DNA of 58,341 bases from Selenomonadaceae bacterium (GTDB lineage: Bacteria > Bacillota > Negativicutes > Selenomonadales > Selenomonadaceae), in the NCBI GenBank assembly GCA_017614505.1, contig JAGABT010000008.1, positions 1 to 58,341 of the forward strand, written 5' to 3'. The notes beneath the pieces are model-generated. The model made no database searches and was not told the DNA's origin. It worked only from the letters and a program-made list of their open reading frames with translations. Shown piece by piece: positions 16,322 to 24,700 of this stretch. Position numbers and translations under genes: made by a program. The stretch's first letter is position 1. Every line of letters starts with the position of its first letter.

Positions 16322-16350
16322 ATTCTACCACAAATTTTTTAAGATGTCAA
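16322..16350 (-). promoter_or_regulatory. Promoter of the tRNA-Ser transcript
   Basis: Minus-strand TTGACA (16345-16350) and TAGAAT (16322-16327) with 17-bp spacing. Confidence 0.85.
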
Positions 16351-16380
16351 CCTGTAACTTATAAACGCAAATAATAAAAA

Positions 16381-16507
16381 GAGGCGCCACATGGACGCAC
16401 GCGCTTAAGAGGCGCCCCATGGACGGGGCGCCGCCCGCGCAAATCGCCGGAAGAGATTTCAGCGGGCTGCTTTCTTTGCTACTTTCTTTCGCACCGAAAG
16501 AAAGTAG
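16381..16507 (+). repeat. Dispersed three-hairpin intergenic element, copy 3
   Basis: Hairpin 1 GGCGCCCC/GGGGCGCC around ATGGA. Hairpin 2 GCCCGC/GCGGGC with inner AAATC/GATTT around CGGAA. Hairpin 3 CTACTTTCTTTC/GAAAGAAAGTAG. Preceded by the same extra partial unit as copy 2. It lies just past the 3' end of the CorC-like gene. Confidence 0.85.
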
Positions 16508-16515
16508 ATAATCGC

Positions 16516-17802
16516 TTAAATTTTCGTCACGAGAATTTTATCAATGCGCGCGCCGTCCATTTTCTCAACGCGAAATTTAAAATCTTCCCATTCGCGAACC
16601 TCGCCAGCCTTGGGAATGTAGCCGAAAAGCGACGTGAGAAATCCGCCCATGGTATTGTAATGGTCGCGGTCTTCATCGGGCAAAGTTTCCAGATTGAACC
16701 GGCGCTTGAAATCGTCAATGTCGCAAAGCCCGTCGACGAGCCACGCGTTATCCTTTTTCTGCGCGAACTGGTCTTCTTCCTCAGCCTCAAGCCCAACAAT
16801 TTCCTGCGCAATATCGTCCAGCGTAATGAACCCGACAACGCCGCCGTACTCGTCATTGACAATCGCCACGTTTTCGCCCGTCGCCTTGAACTTCTCAACT
16901 ATCCTGAAAATTTCCATCGTCCTCGGCACGAACACCGGCTTTTTAATCAGCGCCGCCAGATCAATATCGCCCGCGTCAAGTACCGCGTCAAGCACGTCTT
17001 TAGCGTAAATCACGCCGCGACACTCGTCCAGACTGCCATCACCGACAGGGAAAACGTCCTGCGCACTTTCGCGAATAACTTTCAAATTTTTTTCCAGCCC
17101 GTCCGAAATATCCAGCCAGACCATTTGCAGGCGCGGCGTCATAAGCTCGTACGCCGTTTCGTCGCTCAGCTCAAAAATCTTGTCGACCATCGCCCGCTCC
17201 GATTTCTCAAACGTGCCGTCTTCCGTCCCCTGCTCTATCAAGTCCTTGACTTCATCTTCAGTCACAACGTCCGGCGTCTCCGCGTTCATTCCCAAAACCA
17301 TCATCAAGCTGTCCGTGATTTTCGACACGAGCAAAATCGGCGGGCTGAAAATTTTCGCTATCAGCCGGAAACTGCGGTGATATTCCAGCAAAACCCGCTC
17401 CGGCGCCTGCTGAGCCGCCCGCTTCGGCAGAAATTCCCCGAATACCACCATTAAAAATATTACCACGAGCAGCGCTATCGAGAACGACAAAATCTGATCC
17501 TGCCGGTGCGTCATAAGCGAGCTGATTTGCTCGTAGATTATCCGCGCCAGAAATATCGACGAAAACCCCGCCAGTATCTCCGACGCCGCTATTCCAACCT
17601 GCGCGACTGATAAAAATTTCGCCGGCGATTCAATCATCTTCAGCACATTCTTCGCGTCCGAATCGCCGTCGTTCGCCAGTTTCTCTATCCGCCCGTGCCG
17701 ACACTCCATCAGCGCCGTCTCCATGAATGAAAAATAGCCGCTCATCACTACAAAAACGATTATCAACAGCGATAGCGGCAAAATTAACGAGTCCAATTTC
17801 AC
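16516..17802 (-). CDS. CNNM/CorC-type membrane protein (DUF21-CBS-CorC_HlyC)
   Basis: 428 residues. N-terminal DUF21 transmembrane domain (four spans, about residues 1-165), then a CBS pair (about 185-310), then a C-terminal CorC_HlyC domain (about 330-415). The family is linked to magnesium or cobalt export or resistance, though hemolysin-type names persist. The GTG at 17802 follows AAGGGA; a TTG two codons later is also possible. An ATG far upstream would cross the promoter region and is rejected. The gene has its own promoter and is divergent from the VanW gene. Confidence 0.88.
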   Translation of the reverse strand: MKLDSLILPLSLLIIVFVVMSGYFSFMETALMECRHGRIEKLANDGDSDAKNVLKMIESPAKFLSVAQVGIAASEILAGFSSIFLARIIYEQISSLMTHRQDQILSFSIALLVVIFLMVVFGEFLPKRAAQQAPERVLLEYHRSFRLIAKIFSPPILLVSKITDSLMMVLGMNAETPDVVTEDEVKDLIEQGTEDGTFEKSERAMVDKIFELSDETAYELMTPRLQMVWLDISDGLEKNLKVIRESAQDVFPVGDGSLDECRGVIYAKDVLDAVLDAGDIDLAALIKKPVFVPRTMEIFRIVEKFKATGENVAIVNDEYGGVVGFITLDDIAQEIVGLEAEEEDQFAQKKDNAWLVDGLCDIDDFKRRFNLETLPDEDRDHYNTMGGFLTSLFGYIPKAGEVREWEDFKFRVEKMDGARIDKILVTKI

Positions 17803-17830
17803 AGATCCCTTCAAAAAATTTTCCGCCAGT

Positions 17831-17859
17831 ATTTTACGTTGAAATCCGGCGGCAGGCAA
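17831..17859 (-). promoter_or_regulatory. Promoter of the CorC-like gene
   Basis: Minus-strand TTGCCT (17854-17859) and TAAAAT (17831-17836) with 17-bp spacing, 29 bp before the start codon. Confidence 0.7.
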
Positions 17860-17950
17860 GCTTTTTTTTCTGCAAACAGGAAATTGCATTGTTTTGGCGT
17901 ATTCTAACTCTGAAATTATCATGTATGGTTTACTCAAAGGAGCGTTTCAA

Positions 17951-19231
17951 ATGGAAGTCATGAACGCAGAAAACCGCGACTGGAAGCAGATTTTCGCCGC
18001 GAACAAAATTCCAATCGCCGCCGCAAGTCTGGCGGTTGTGGCTGGAGTTACCGGCGCCGCTGTCTCAAATTCCATCGCTGACAGCAATAAAATTATTTCC
18101 GGCGTGCAGTTTGAAGGTCAGCCGCTCGCCGGTCTCAACGAAACTGCCGCGCAAAACTTTTTCCAGTCCGCCGCCGCGCAGAAAATCCACCCGCTGACTT
18201 TCCGCTACGGCAACACCGAATTTAAAATCAATCCCAGCGAGATTAAGCTCAAGCCGCAAATCGATAAAGCCGTTGCCGAGGCGCAAAGCTACGGGCGCGG
18301 GAAAGATTTTCTCGGCAACCTCAGCGAGCAGCTCAGCACCTTTTCCAAAGGGCGTAACGTCGCTCTTGCCGCAACCTACGACGAGGATTTGCTCAACCAG
18401 AAAATCGCTGAAATTGCCGCGCAGGTCGACCGCCAGCCCGTCAATGCCGTCTGCCGCGTTTCGGATAAGGGCGTCGAAAAAATTCCAGGCGAAATTGGTA
18501 AAAAGCTCGACCAGAGCAAAATCGCCGCCGATTTGAAGGCACCGCTCACAAGCCTCAAGCTGCCTAAGAATATCGAACTTGTGCCGGAAGATATTCAGCC
18601 GTTTATCACGACCAGTGACATCGCGCCGGTTGATTCGATTCTCGGCGAATACACCACCTACTACTACCCTGGCGCGCGCGGCGACAATATCTGGCTGGCG
18701 GCGAACTCCATTTCCGACAAGATTGTCAAGACCGGCTGGATTTTTTCATTCAACGACACCGTTGGTCCGCGAAGTTACAGCGCCGGTTACCAGAACGCGC
18801 CGGTTATCGTCAACGGCAAGACTGAAGACGGCGTGGGCGGCGGCGTCTGTCAGGTAAGCTCCACGCTCTACAACGCCGTTTTGCTCGCCGGTCTGACGCC
18901 GGTTGAACGCACTTCGCACTTTTTCCCGTCGAGTTACGTCAGCGCGGGCAGGGACGCCACTGTCGCCGAGGATTACATCGACTTCAAGTTCCGCAACGAC
19001 CTGCCGCACCCAGTTTACCTCACGTCCTACGCAAACGGCTCGACGCTGACGGTTTTCGTGCTTGGCACTAAGGCGGATTTGAACGGCAGCACCGTGGCGA
19101 TTGAAACCGAGGGCGACGCGAAAAATCCTTCCGTGTACCGCGTCTACTATAACAACGGGCAGGCTGTCAAGAGCGAATTTCTGCACACAGATAAATACTA
19201 CGACCCGAAAGATTTTGAAGACCGTGGCTAA
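17951..19231 (+). CDS. VanW family envelope protein
   Basis: 426 residues. An N-terminal membrane anchor (IPIAAASLAVVAGVTGAAV, about 19-37) is followed by a peptidoglycan-binding-like domain (from about residue 50) and the VanW domain, with GEYTTYYYPGARGDNIWLAA and the signature DGVGGGVCQVSSTLYNAVL. VanW occurs in some vancomycin-resistance clusters, but chromosomal homologues like this are common in Firmicutes and usually unrelated to resistance. The ATG at 17951 follows AAGGAG at 8 nt. The stop overlaps the start of the DUF1850 gene by 8 nt. Confidence 0.88.
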   Translation: MEVMNAENRDWKQIFAANKIPIAAASLAVVAGVTGAAVSNSIADSNKIISGVQFEGQPLAGLNETAAQNFFQSAAAQKIHPLTFRYGNTEFKINPSEIKLKPQIDKAVAEAQSYGRGKDFLGNLSEQLSTFSKGRNVALAATYDEDLLNQKIAEIAAQVDRQPVNAVCRVSDKGVEKIPGEIGKKLDQSKIAADLKAPLTSLKLPKNIELVPEDIQPFITTSDIAPVDSILGEYTTYYYPGARGDNIWLAANSISDKIVKTGWIFSFNDTVGPRSYSAGYQNAPVIVNGKTEDGVGGGVCQVSSTLYNAVLLAGLTPVERTSHFFPSSYVSAGRDATVAEDYIDFKFRNDLPHPVYLTSYANGSTLTVFVLGTKADLNGSTVAIETEGDAKNPSVYRVYYNNGQAVKSEFLHTDKYYDPKDFEDRG

Positions 19232-19709
19232 GAAAATTTTAATCGCGGTGCTGATTTTAGTCGCGCTGATTTTCAAACTGACGGAACAGAAAATTTACGT
19301 CGCCGCCGAAATTAATCACGCGCTGGAATTTGTCGCTACGGTCGACGCCGATAAAAAAACTTCGCTGGTAATTCACTTCATACACTCGGTGCAGAAAACG
19401 CCGGTGATTGAAGAACTGGAATTTGACGGCGAAGATTTTATTTTATTGCGGACGCGCTACAAATCGCACGGCGTAGGCTTGCCGTTCATGGAAAGCGACG
19501 GAGTTTTCCGCGAAGAGGGAGGCTGGTTCGTTATGGACGAAATGAACCGGCGCATAAAAAATTTGTCCCTGCGCACGGGCGTCGGCACGCAGCTCACGCT
19601 TGAACTCGGCGGCGAAACTTTTGAGCTGTATAAAAAATATCCGGCGGGAACTAAAATCGTGATAAATTCCGCACCGGCGTGGAAAATTTTGGGCGGAAAA
19701 CTGGGTTGA
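19224..19709 (+). CDS. DUF1850 domain protein
   Basis: 161 residues from the GTG at 19224. An N-terminal hydrophobic segment (KKILIAVLILVALIFKL) is a signal or anchor. The domain motifs are FIHSVQKTPVIEE and RYKSHGVGLPF. DUF1850 genes often sit beside TAXI-type TRAP transporters, but none is present here. It overlaps the end of the VanW gene by 8 nt and is translationally coupled to it. The start is uncertain because the ribosome site is weak. Confidence 0.78.
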   Translation: MAKKILIAVLILVALIFKLTEQKIYVAAEINHALEFVATVDADKKTSLVIHFIHSVQKTPVIEELEFDGEDFILLRTRYKSHGVGLPFMESDGVFREEGGWFVMDEMNRRIKNLSLRTGVGTQLTLELGGETFELYKKYPAGTKIVINSAPAWKILGGKLG

Positions 19710-19734
19710 CAGCCTGCGCTTTTAATGGTAAAAG
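19706..19734 (+). promoter_or_regulatory. Promoter of the binding protein-diguanylate cyclase operon
   Basis: TTGACA (19706-19711) and TAAAAG (19729-19734) with 17-bp spacing. The -35 overlaps the stop of the DUF1850 gene. Confidence 0.65.
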
Positions 19735-19766
19735 TGTTCAAAATAATTTGATTCGGGGTTTTTGCC

Positions 19767-20726
19767 ATGAAAATATTTAAACTGGTTTTTTTTATATTCA
19801 CGGCGATTTTCCTTGCTGGATGCGCCTCCGGCGATGATATTGTCGTGATTAAAGATTCGCCTTCCCGCGACGCGAATGAAGCCGCCGTGTACGAGGACGA
19901 TTACAAAATTTACCTGATAACGATGGATTTGGCGGACGATTTCTGGAAGTCGATTGATTCCGGCTGCAGGCAGGCGGTGAAGGAAATTGGCGGGATTGCC
20001 TACGAGTGGACGGGACCCGACGTGAACGAAGACGCGCCGCAGATGGAATGCATTGACAAAGCCGTAGCGGACGGCGCCGATGCAATTTTGCTGGCGGCGA
20101 GTTCACCGCGCGGCGTCAATGAAAGTCTGATTAAAGCCGCCGACGCTGGCGTTAAAATAATTTACGTGGACAACGCGGCGGAATTTGACTGCGTGGCGTT
20201 TCTGGCAACCGATAACGAACTTGCCGGAATGATTGCCGGCGAAACGCTGCTGCAGGGTCTTGCCGAGGCGGGAATAACTTCCGGCACGATTGGAATTATG
20301 GTCAACAAGGCGAACGTTACCAGCACGGCGCTCCGCGTGAAGGGTTTCCGCAAGGCTTTCGAAGGCAGGGGCTTCGCGCTGGACGACACATTTTTTATGG
20401 AAGATGAACCGCAGCGCATAAAAGATTTCGTGGAGGAACACCCAGAGTACGTCGCATTTTTCGGCTCGAACGAAAGGACGGCGCTGGCGCTCGGTGAACA
20501 GATGCGCGATTCCGGCTCAACACAGATTGTCATGGGCTTCGACACTTCCGACGCGGTTTTAACTTTAATGCACGACGGTTACCTCTACGCAACGCTTCAG
20601 CAGCGCCCGCAGGTTATGGGGCACGACGGAATTGAAATTGCGGTCAAAACGCTCAAGGGCGAGTACACTGACAGAAATGTTCGGATTGACACCGGCGTTA
20701 CGGTGCTCAGGAAAGATTCGATTTAG
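19767..20726 (+). CDS. Periplasmic sugar-binding lipoprotein (ribose/LacI-type fold)
   Basis: 319 residues. Lipobox FLAGC with C19 as the lipidated cysteine. The mature part matches the type I periplasmic binding fold: DLADDFWKSIDSGCRQAVKE, then DAILLAASSPRGVNESLIKAADAGVKIIYVDN and the hinge region ending VMGFDTSDAVL. There is no permease or ATPase gene nearby. Instead the gene is followed 9 nt later by a membrane diguanylate cyclase, so this protein probably delivers a ligand signal rather than feeding an ABC importer. Confidence 0.85.
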   Translation: MKIFKLVFFIFTAIFLAGCASGDDIVVIKDSPSRDANEAAVYEDDYKIYLITMDLADDFWKSIDSGCRQAVKEIGGIAYEWTGPDVNEDAPQMECIDKAVADGADAILLAASSPRGVNESLIKAADAGVKIIYVDNAAEFDCVAFLATDNELAGMIAGETLLQGLAEAGITSGTIGIMVNKANVTSTALRVKGFRKAFEGRGFALDDTFFMEDEPQRIKDFVEEHPEYVAFFGSNERTALALGEQMRDSGSTQIVMGFDTSDAVLTLMHDGYLYATLQQRPQVMGHDGIEIAVKTLKGEYTDRNVRIDTGVTVLRKDSI

Positions 20727-20735
20727 GTGGGCGCC

Positions 20736-21893
20736 ATGAATTACAGCACAAAACTTTTAGTCTCAAACTGCATACCAGTCATAGTTTTCGCGATAATCTC
20801 GACGATAATCGGCTTCACGCAGTTCCAGTCCAGCCTGTACGACGAAAAGCAGGGGAATTTGAAGTCGACGGCGCTGGCGGCAATGGCGCTGTATTCAAGC
20901 CAGGGCTACGGCGATTTTGGCAGGAAAGCCGACGGCAACGTCTGGCGCGGTATGAATTTCAACGTCTCTAAGGAAACTGCGCTCGTCGACGACTTGAAAG
21001 AGGAAACGAACGTCGACATAACTTTTTTCTTCGAGGATACGCCCGAAATGACTTCGATAAAAAATCCCGACGGCGTCCGCAAAATGGAAACCAGCGCGAT
21101 TGACATGATAAAGGCGGAGACGCTGGCTGAAGGCGCGCAGCTCTGGTGCAGGAGTATCAAAATTAACGGCAGAACCTGTCAGGCTTACGTCATACCGATT
21201 CGGCAGGAAAGCGACGGCAGCGTTACCGGCGCGCTCATGGCTTCGCAGTCCAAATCCGGCTTCAACGCTATCATTCGCAACTACATTCTGACGACGCTGG
21301 TTGCGGCGCTTATCGTGCTGATTGCGGCATTCGCTTTTATCAACTGGTACGTCAAGCGTTTCGCGCAGGAATTTTACGCCGTGACGGATAAGAGCAAGCG
21401 CGATTTGCTCACTGGTCTTTTCAACAAGCGCTCGTTTGAAGATGAAGTCAAGCACGCCATTGAAACCAAGCGTGACGGCGATGTTTCGGTACTGATGATT
21501 TTCGACTTCGACAACTTCAAGCACGTGAACGACCATTACGGGCACCATACCGGCGACGAAGTTCTGAAGGCTTTCTCGAAGATTTTACAGCGCGCCTTCC
21601 GCACTAAAGATATTATCGGGCGAATCGGCGGCGATGAGTTCATGGTTTTCATGCCCGAAATGTCGGAGAATTTCCTCAAGCGCTCTGAAGAAATTTCGCA
21701 GGAAGTTCTGCACGAGCTCAGCATTTTGAAAGTCGGCGACGCGGGACCATTTTCCTGCAGTATCGGAATTGGCACGGACGCTACCGGCTACGATTTCCAG
21801 CAGCTGTACTTGCTGGCTGACAGCGCGCTCTACGAGTCTAAGGAACGCGGTAAGGCGTGTTATGTTCGGTATTCTTCCAGCGACAAAAAATAA
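20736..21893 (+). CDS. Membrane diguanylate cyclase with extracytoplasmic sensor
   Basis: Makes cyclic-di-GMP from two GTP. 385 residues: TM1 (about 6-28), a periplasmic Cache-like domain (about 30-175), TM2 (about 182-206), then a GGDEF domain. The active-site GGDEF is intact at 298-302 and the inhibitory RxxD site (RTKD, 289-292) is present, so product feedback is expected. The ATG at 20736 follows AGGTGG. It is co-transcribed with the upstream binding protein, which suggests that the liganded binding protein docks on the sensor domain. No EAL or HD-GYP phosphodiesterase is in the window. Confidence 0.9.
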   Translation: MNYSTKLLVSNCIPVIVFAIISTIIGFTQFQSSLYDEKQGNLKSTALAAMALYSSQGYGDFGRKADGNVWRGMNFNVSKETALVDDLKEETNVDITFFFEDTPEMTSIKNPDGVRKMETSAIDMIKAETLAEGAQLWCRSIKINGRTCQAYVIPIRQESDGSVTGALMASQSKSGFNAIIRNYILTTLVAALIVLIAAFAFINWYVKRFAQEFYAVTDKSKRDLLTGLFNKRSFEDEVKHAIETKRDGDVSVLMIFDFDNFKHVNDHYGHHTGDEVLKAFSKILQRAFRTKDIIGRIGGDEFMVFMPEMSENFLKRSEEISQEVLHELSILKVGDAGPFSCSIGIGTDATGYDFQQLYLLADSALYESKERGKACYVRYSSSDKK

Positions 21894-21921
21894 AACTTAT
21901 TTCAGCATTTCTTTTTGGCGC

Positions 21922-22036
21922 AAAAAAAGAAAGAAGCGCCCCATGGATGGGGCGCTTGACCGCGCCATTCGCTGGACGCGAATGCAGCGGTCGAGTTTTC
22001 TTTGGTTACTTTCTTTGTCGGCACAAAGAAAGTAAC
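21922..22036 (+). repeat. Dispersed three-hairpin intergenic element, copy 4
   Basis: Hairpin 1 AAGCGCCCC/GGGGCGCTT around ATGGA. Hairpin 2 GACCGC/GCGGTC with inner ATTCGC/GCGAAT around TGGAC. Hairpin 3 GTTACTTTCTTTG/CAAAGAAAGTAAC. Lies between the convergent diguanylate cyclase and malic enzyme genes. Confidence 0.85.
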
Positions 22037-22049
22037 ATCTAAAAAAATT

Positions 22050-23282
22050 TTAATTACCGAGAAGTTCACGCGTATGTTGAGCGACCTGCTCCGGCGTGAT
22101 ATTTTTATTTCGCGCAATGCCGGACTCAATGGCAGCTTTGGCAACTGCAGCCGCAACCGTAGGGGCAACGCGCTTATCGAGCGGATTGGCGATAATATTA
22201 TCTTCATTGAGCTCAGCGTCGGAAATGAGCGAGGCGATAGCGTAAGCGGCGGCGATTTTCATCTGCTCGTTAATATCTGTTGCACGAACGTCAAGCGCGC
22301 CGCGGAAAATGCCTGGGAACGCCAGCAGATTATTAACCTGATTCGGGAAGTCACTGCGCCCCGTCGCAACGATACGCGCACCGGCGTCCTTAGCAAGATT
22401 CGGCAGAATTTCCGGCGTAGGATTCGCCATAGCCAGAATAATCGCGTCTTTATTCATCTGGCGAACCATATCCTGCGTCAGAAGGTTGCCTTTGGAGACG
22501 CCGATAAAAACGTCCGCGCCGTGAATAACGTCAACAAGCTTACCGGCTTCGTGCTGGGAATTGGTGACGGCGGCGATCTGGTCTTTGTAGGGATTCATGC
22601 CCTTACCGCGCCCTTCGTAAATTGCGCCGGTCGAATCGCAGAGCATGATATTTTCCGCGCCCATTTTCTGAATCAGGTAAGTTATCGCCATACCGGCAGC
22701 GCCCGCGCCGTTGACGACGATTTTAACATCAGCAAACTTTTTGCCGACGATTTTCAAAGCGTTAATGAGCGCCGCGCTGACAACGATAGCCGTGCCGTGC
22801 TGGTCGTCGTGGAAAACGGGAATGCCGACAGAATCTTTGAGCGCCTGCTCAATGTCGAAGCACTCCGGCGCCTTAATGTCTTCAAGGTTAATTCCGCCGA
22901 AACTCGGAGCCATGAGCTGGACGGTTTTAATAATTTCGTCCACGCTGTGCGTGTTAAGGCAGATGGGAATTGCGTCGACGCCCGCGAAGCCCTTGAACAG
23001 AATCGATTTGCCTTCCATAACAGGCAAGCCCGCGCCCGCGCCAATATCGCCAAGCCCTAAAACAGCCGTGCCGTTCGTTACGACAGCAACAAGGTTACCA
23101 CGATTGGTGTAGTCATAAATTTTATCGGGGTCGGCGTTAATTTCAAGGCAGGGAGCGGCGACGCCTGGCGTATAAGCGAGCGTCAGATCGTAGGCAGTAT
23201 TGAGCGGGACTTTGCTGACAACTTCCAGCTTGCCGCGAAATTTCTTATGCAGGGCGATTGCTTCTTCGTTGACGTTAGACAT
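22050..23282 (-). CDS. NAD-type malic enzyme
   Basis: Oxidative decarboxylation of malate to pyruvate. 410 residues, the short bacterial type. Catalytic and substrate motifs: YTPGVAAPC, NGTAVLGLGDIGAGAGLPVMEGK, FHDDQHGTAIV and the cofactor loop VVNGAGAAGMA. There is no C-terminal phosphotransacetylase extension. The start follows GGAAGGAAG. It probably takes part in anaerobic C4 and lactate metabolism together with the lactate permease at 54649. NAD versus NADP preference is not certain. Confidence 0.93.
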   Translation of the reverse strand: MSNVNEEAIALHKKFRGKLEVVSKVPLNTAYDLTLAYTPGVAAPCLEINADPDKIYDYTNRGNLVAVVTNGTAVLGLGDIGAGAGLPVMEGKSILFKGFAGVDAIPICLNTHSVDEIIKTVQLMAPSFGGINLEDIKAPECFDIEQALKDSVGIPVFHDDQHGTAIVVSAALINALKIVGKKFADVKIVVNGAGAAGMAITYLIQKMGAENIMLCDSTGAIYEGRGKGMNPYKDQIAAVTNSQHEAGKLVDVIHGADVFIGVSKGNLLTQDMVRQMNKDAIILAMANPTPEILPNLAKDAGARIVATGRSDFPNQVNNLLAFPGIFRGALDVRATDINEQMKIAAAYAIASLISDAELNEDNIIANPLDKRVAPTVAAAVAKAAIESGIARNKNITPEQVAQHTRELLGN

Positions 23283-23317
23283 TGAGATTCTTCCTTCCGA
23301 ATTAGAATTACCGCGCT

Positions 23318-23345
23318 ATTATATCAAACATACAAAGTTTTGCAA
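23318..23345 (-). promoter_or_regulatory. Promoter of malic enzyme gene
   Basis: Minus-strand TTGCAA (23340-23345) and consensus TATAAT (23318-23323) with 16-bp spacing. Confidence 0.75.
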
Positions 23346-23375
23346 AGTTGCGCGCAATGTATACTTTCGCGCTGA

Positions 23376-23405
23376 TTGACATTCGCCCGCGAAAAATTGT
23401 ATACT
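23376..23405 (+). promoter_or_regulatory. Promoter of livK-like gene
   Basis: Consensus TTGACA (23376-23381) and TATACT (23400-23405) with 18-bp spacing, divergent from the malic enzyme promoter. Confidence 0.82.
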
Positions 23406-23437
23406 AATCCAAAATTTTCACAGGGAGATGTAAGGTT

Positions 23438-24616
23438 GTGTTTTTCAAAAAGAAATTGAAGCTCGCCGCGCTGGCAGTCAGCGGATTGCTGGCGTGTTCG
23501 CTATTCGCAGGCTGTGGCGGAGATTCCGGCGGCGCTGCCAACGCTGACCAAATCGTTATCGGTTCCAACTTCGAGCTGACGGGCAACGTCGCGCAGTACG
23601 GCTCCAACGCTGCTAAAGGCTTGAAACTCGCCATCAAGGAAATCAACGATGCTGGCGGCGTCAACGGCAAGCAAATCAAAATCGTCGAGGCGGACTGCAA
23701 ATCCGAAGCCGCTGAATCCGTCAATTCCGCAACCAAACTCATTTCTGACGATAAGGTCGTTGCGATTGTAGGACCGGCAGTCACCGCCAGCGTTATCGCT
23801 GAATCGCAGGTTGCCGCTGATAACAAAGTTCCCGTCATCGCGCCCGCCGCAACTAATCCCGATGTCACGGTTGAAAACGGCGTACTCAAGGAATTTATTT
23901 TCCGCAGCTGCTTTATCGACCCGCAGCAGAGTGCTGTTATGGCGCAGTTCGCAGCAAACGATTTGAACGCCAAAACCGCCGTCCTCTACCTCGACTCCAG
24001 CTCCGATTATTCCAAGAGCCTCGGCAGAATTTTCAAGGAAACTTTTAACGCCCTCGGCGGCGAAGTCGTCATGGAAGAAGCTTTCCTCGCCAAAGACCAG
24101 GACTTCAAAGCCGCGCTCACTAAAATTCAGACCGCCAACGCTGACGTGATTTTTGTCCCCGCGTACTACGAGGAAGTTGGCAAAATCGTCAAGCAGGCGC
24201 GCGAACTCGGTATCCAGTCCGCAATTCTCGGCACTGACGGCTGGGACGACAGCAAGGTTGTCGACATTGCCGGCGCGGACGCCCTCAACAATACTTTCTT
24301 CTGCACCCACTACTTTGAAGGCGACGCCGACGTTCAGGATTTCATCAACGCTTACAAAAAAGAATACAACGATAACCCCAACGTTTTCGCCGCGCTCGGC
24401 TATGACGCTGGCAAAATGCTCGTCGACGCCATTCAGCGCGACGGCACCGACTCCGAAAAAATCCGCGCGAATATCGAAACTATCAAGGATTTGAAGGTAG
24501 GCACCGGCACCATTACAATGGACGCCTCCACGCACAATCCGATTAAAGGTATCGTCGTTCTCGAAAATAAAGACGGCGCCCGCGAACTCCGCACCAAAAT
24601 CGCGCCGCAAGGCTGA
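23438..24616 (+). CDS. Branched-chain amino-acid-type ABC substrate-binding lipoprotein
   Basis: 392 residues, lipobox LFAGC with C26. The mature protein is a LivJ/LivK-type Peripla_BP_6 fold: IVIGSNFELTGNVAQYGSNAAKG, INDAGGVNGKQIKIVEADCKSE and VVAIVGPAVTASV. The usual livHMGF permease and ATPase genes do not follow; the transcript ends at a strong terminator 40 nt later. It is therefore either an orphan binding protein for a transporter elsewhere or a receptor. The GTG start is supported by the promoter and an AAGG/GGGAG region. Confidence 0.9.
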   Translation: MFFKKKLKLAALAVSGLLACSLFAGCGGDSGGAANADQIVIGSNFELTGNVAQYGSNAAKGLKLAIKEINDAGGVNGKQIKIVEADCKSEAAESVNSATKLISDDKVVAIVGPAVTASVIAESQVAADNKVPVIAPAATNPDVTVENGVLKEFIFRSCFIDPQQSAVMAQFAANDLNAKTAVLYLDSSSDYSKSLGRIFKETFNALGGEVVMEEAFLAKDQDFKAALTKIQTANADVIFVPAYYEEVGKIVKQARELGIQSAILGTDGWDDSKVVDIAGADALNNTFFCTHYFEGDADVQDFINAYKKEYNDNPNVFAALGYDAGKMLVDAIQRDGTDSEKIRANIETIKDLKVGTGTITMDASTHNPIKGIVVLENKDGARELRTKIAPQG

Positions 24617-24654
24617 TTAATTTTCTCGATAAATAAAATAATCGCTGTCAGTTT

Positions 24655-24684
24655 CGCTGCCAAATCTGGCGGCGATATTTTTTT
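24655..24684 (+). terminator. Terminator after the livK-like gene
   Basis: Perfect 8-bp stem CGCTGCCA/TGGCGGCG with AATC loop followed by ATATTTTTTT. The ribosome site of the next gene starts directly after it. Confidence 0.88.
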
Positions 24685-24700
24685 AGCCGGAGGTGGAATT

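Noticed and set aside
17951..19231. Vancomycin-resistance cluster
   Set aside because: Only a VanW-domain protein is present; no vanHAX, vanS or vanR genes are nearby.
23438..24616. Full branched-chain amino-acid ABC operon
   Set aside because: Only the binding protein is present; a strong terminator and an unrelated lipoprotein gene follow.
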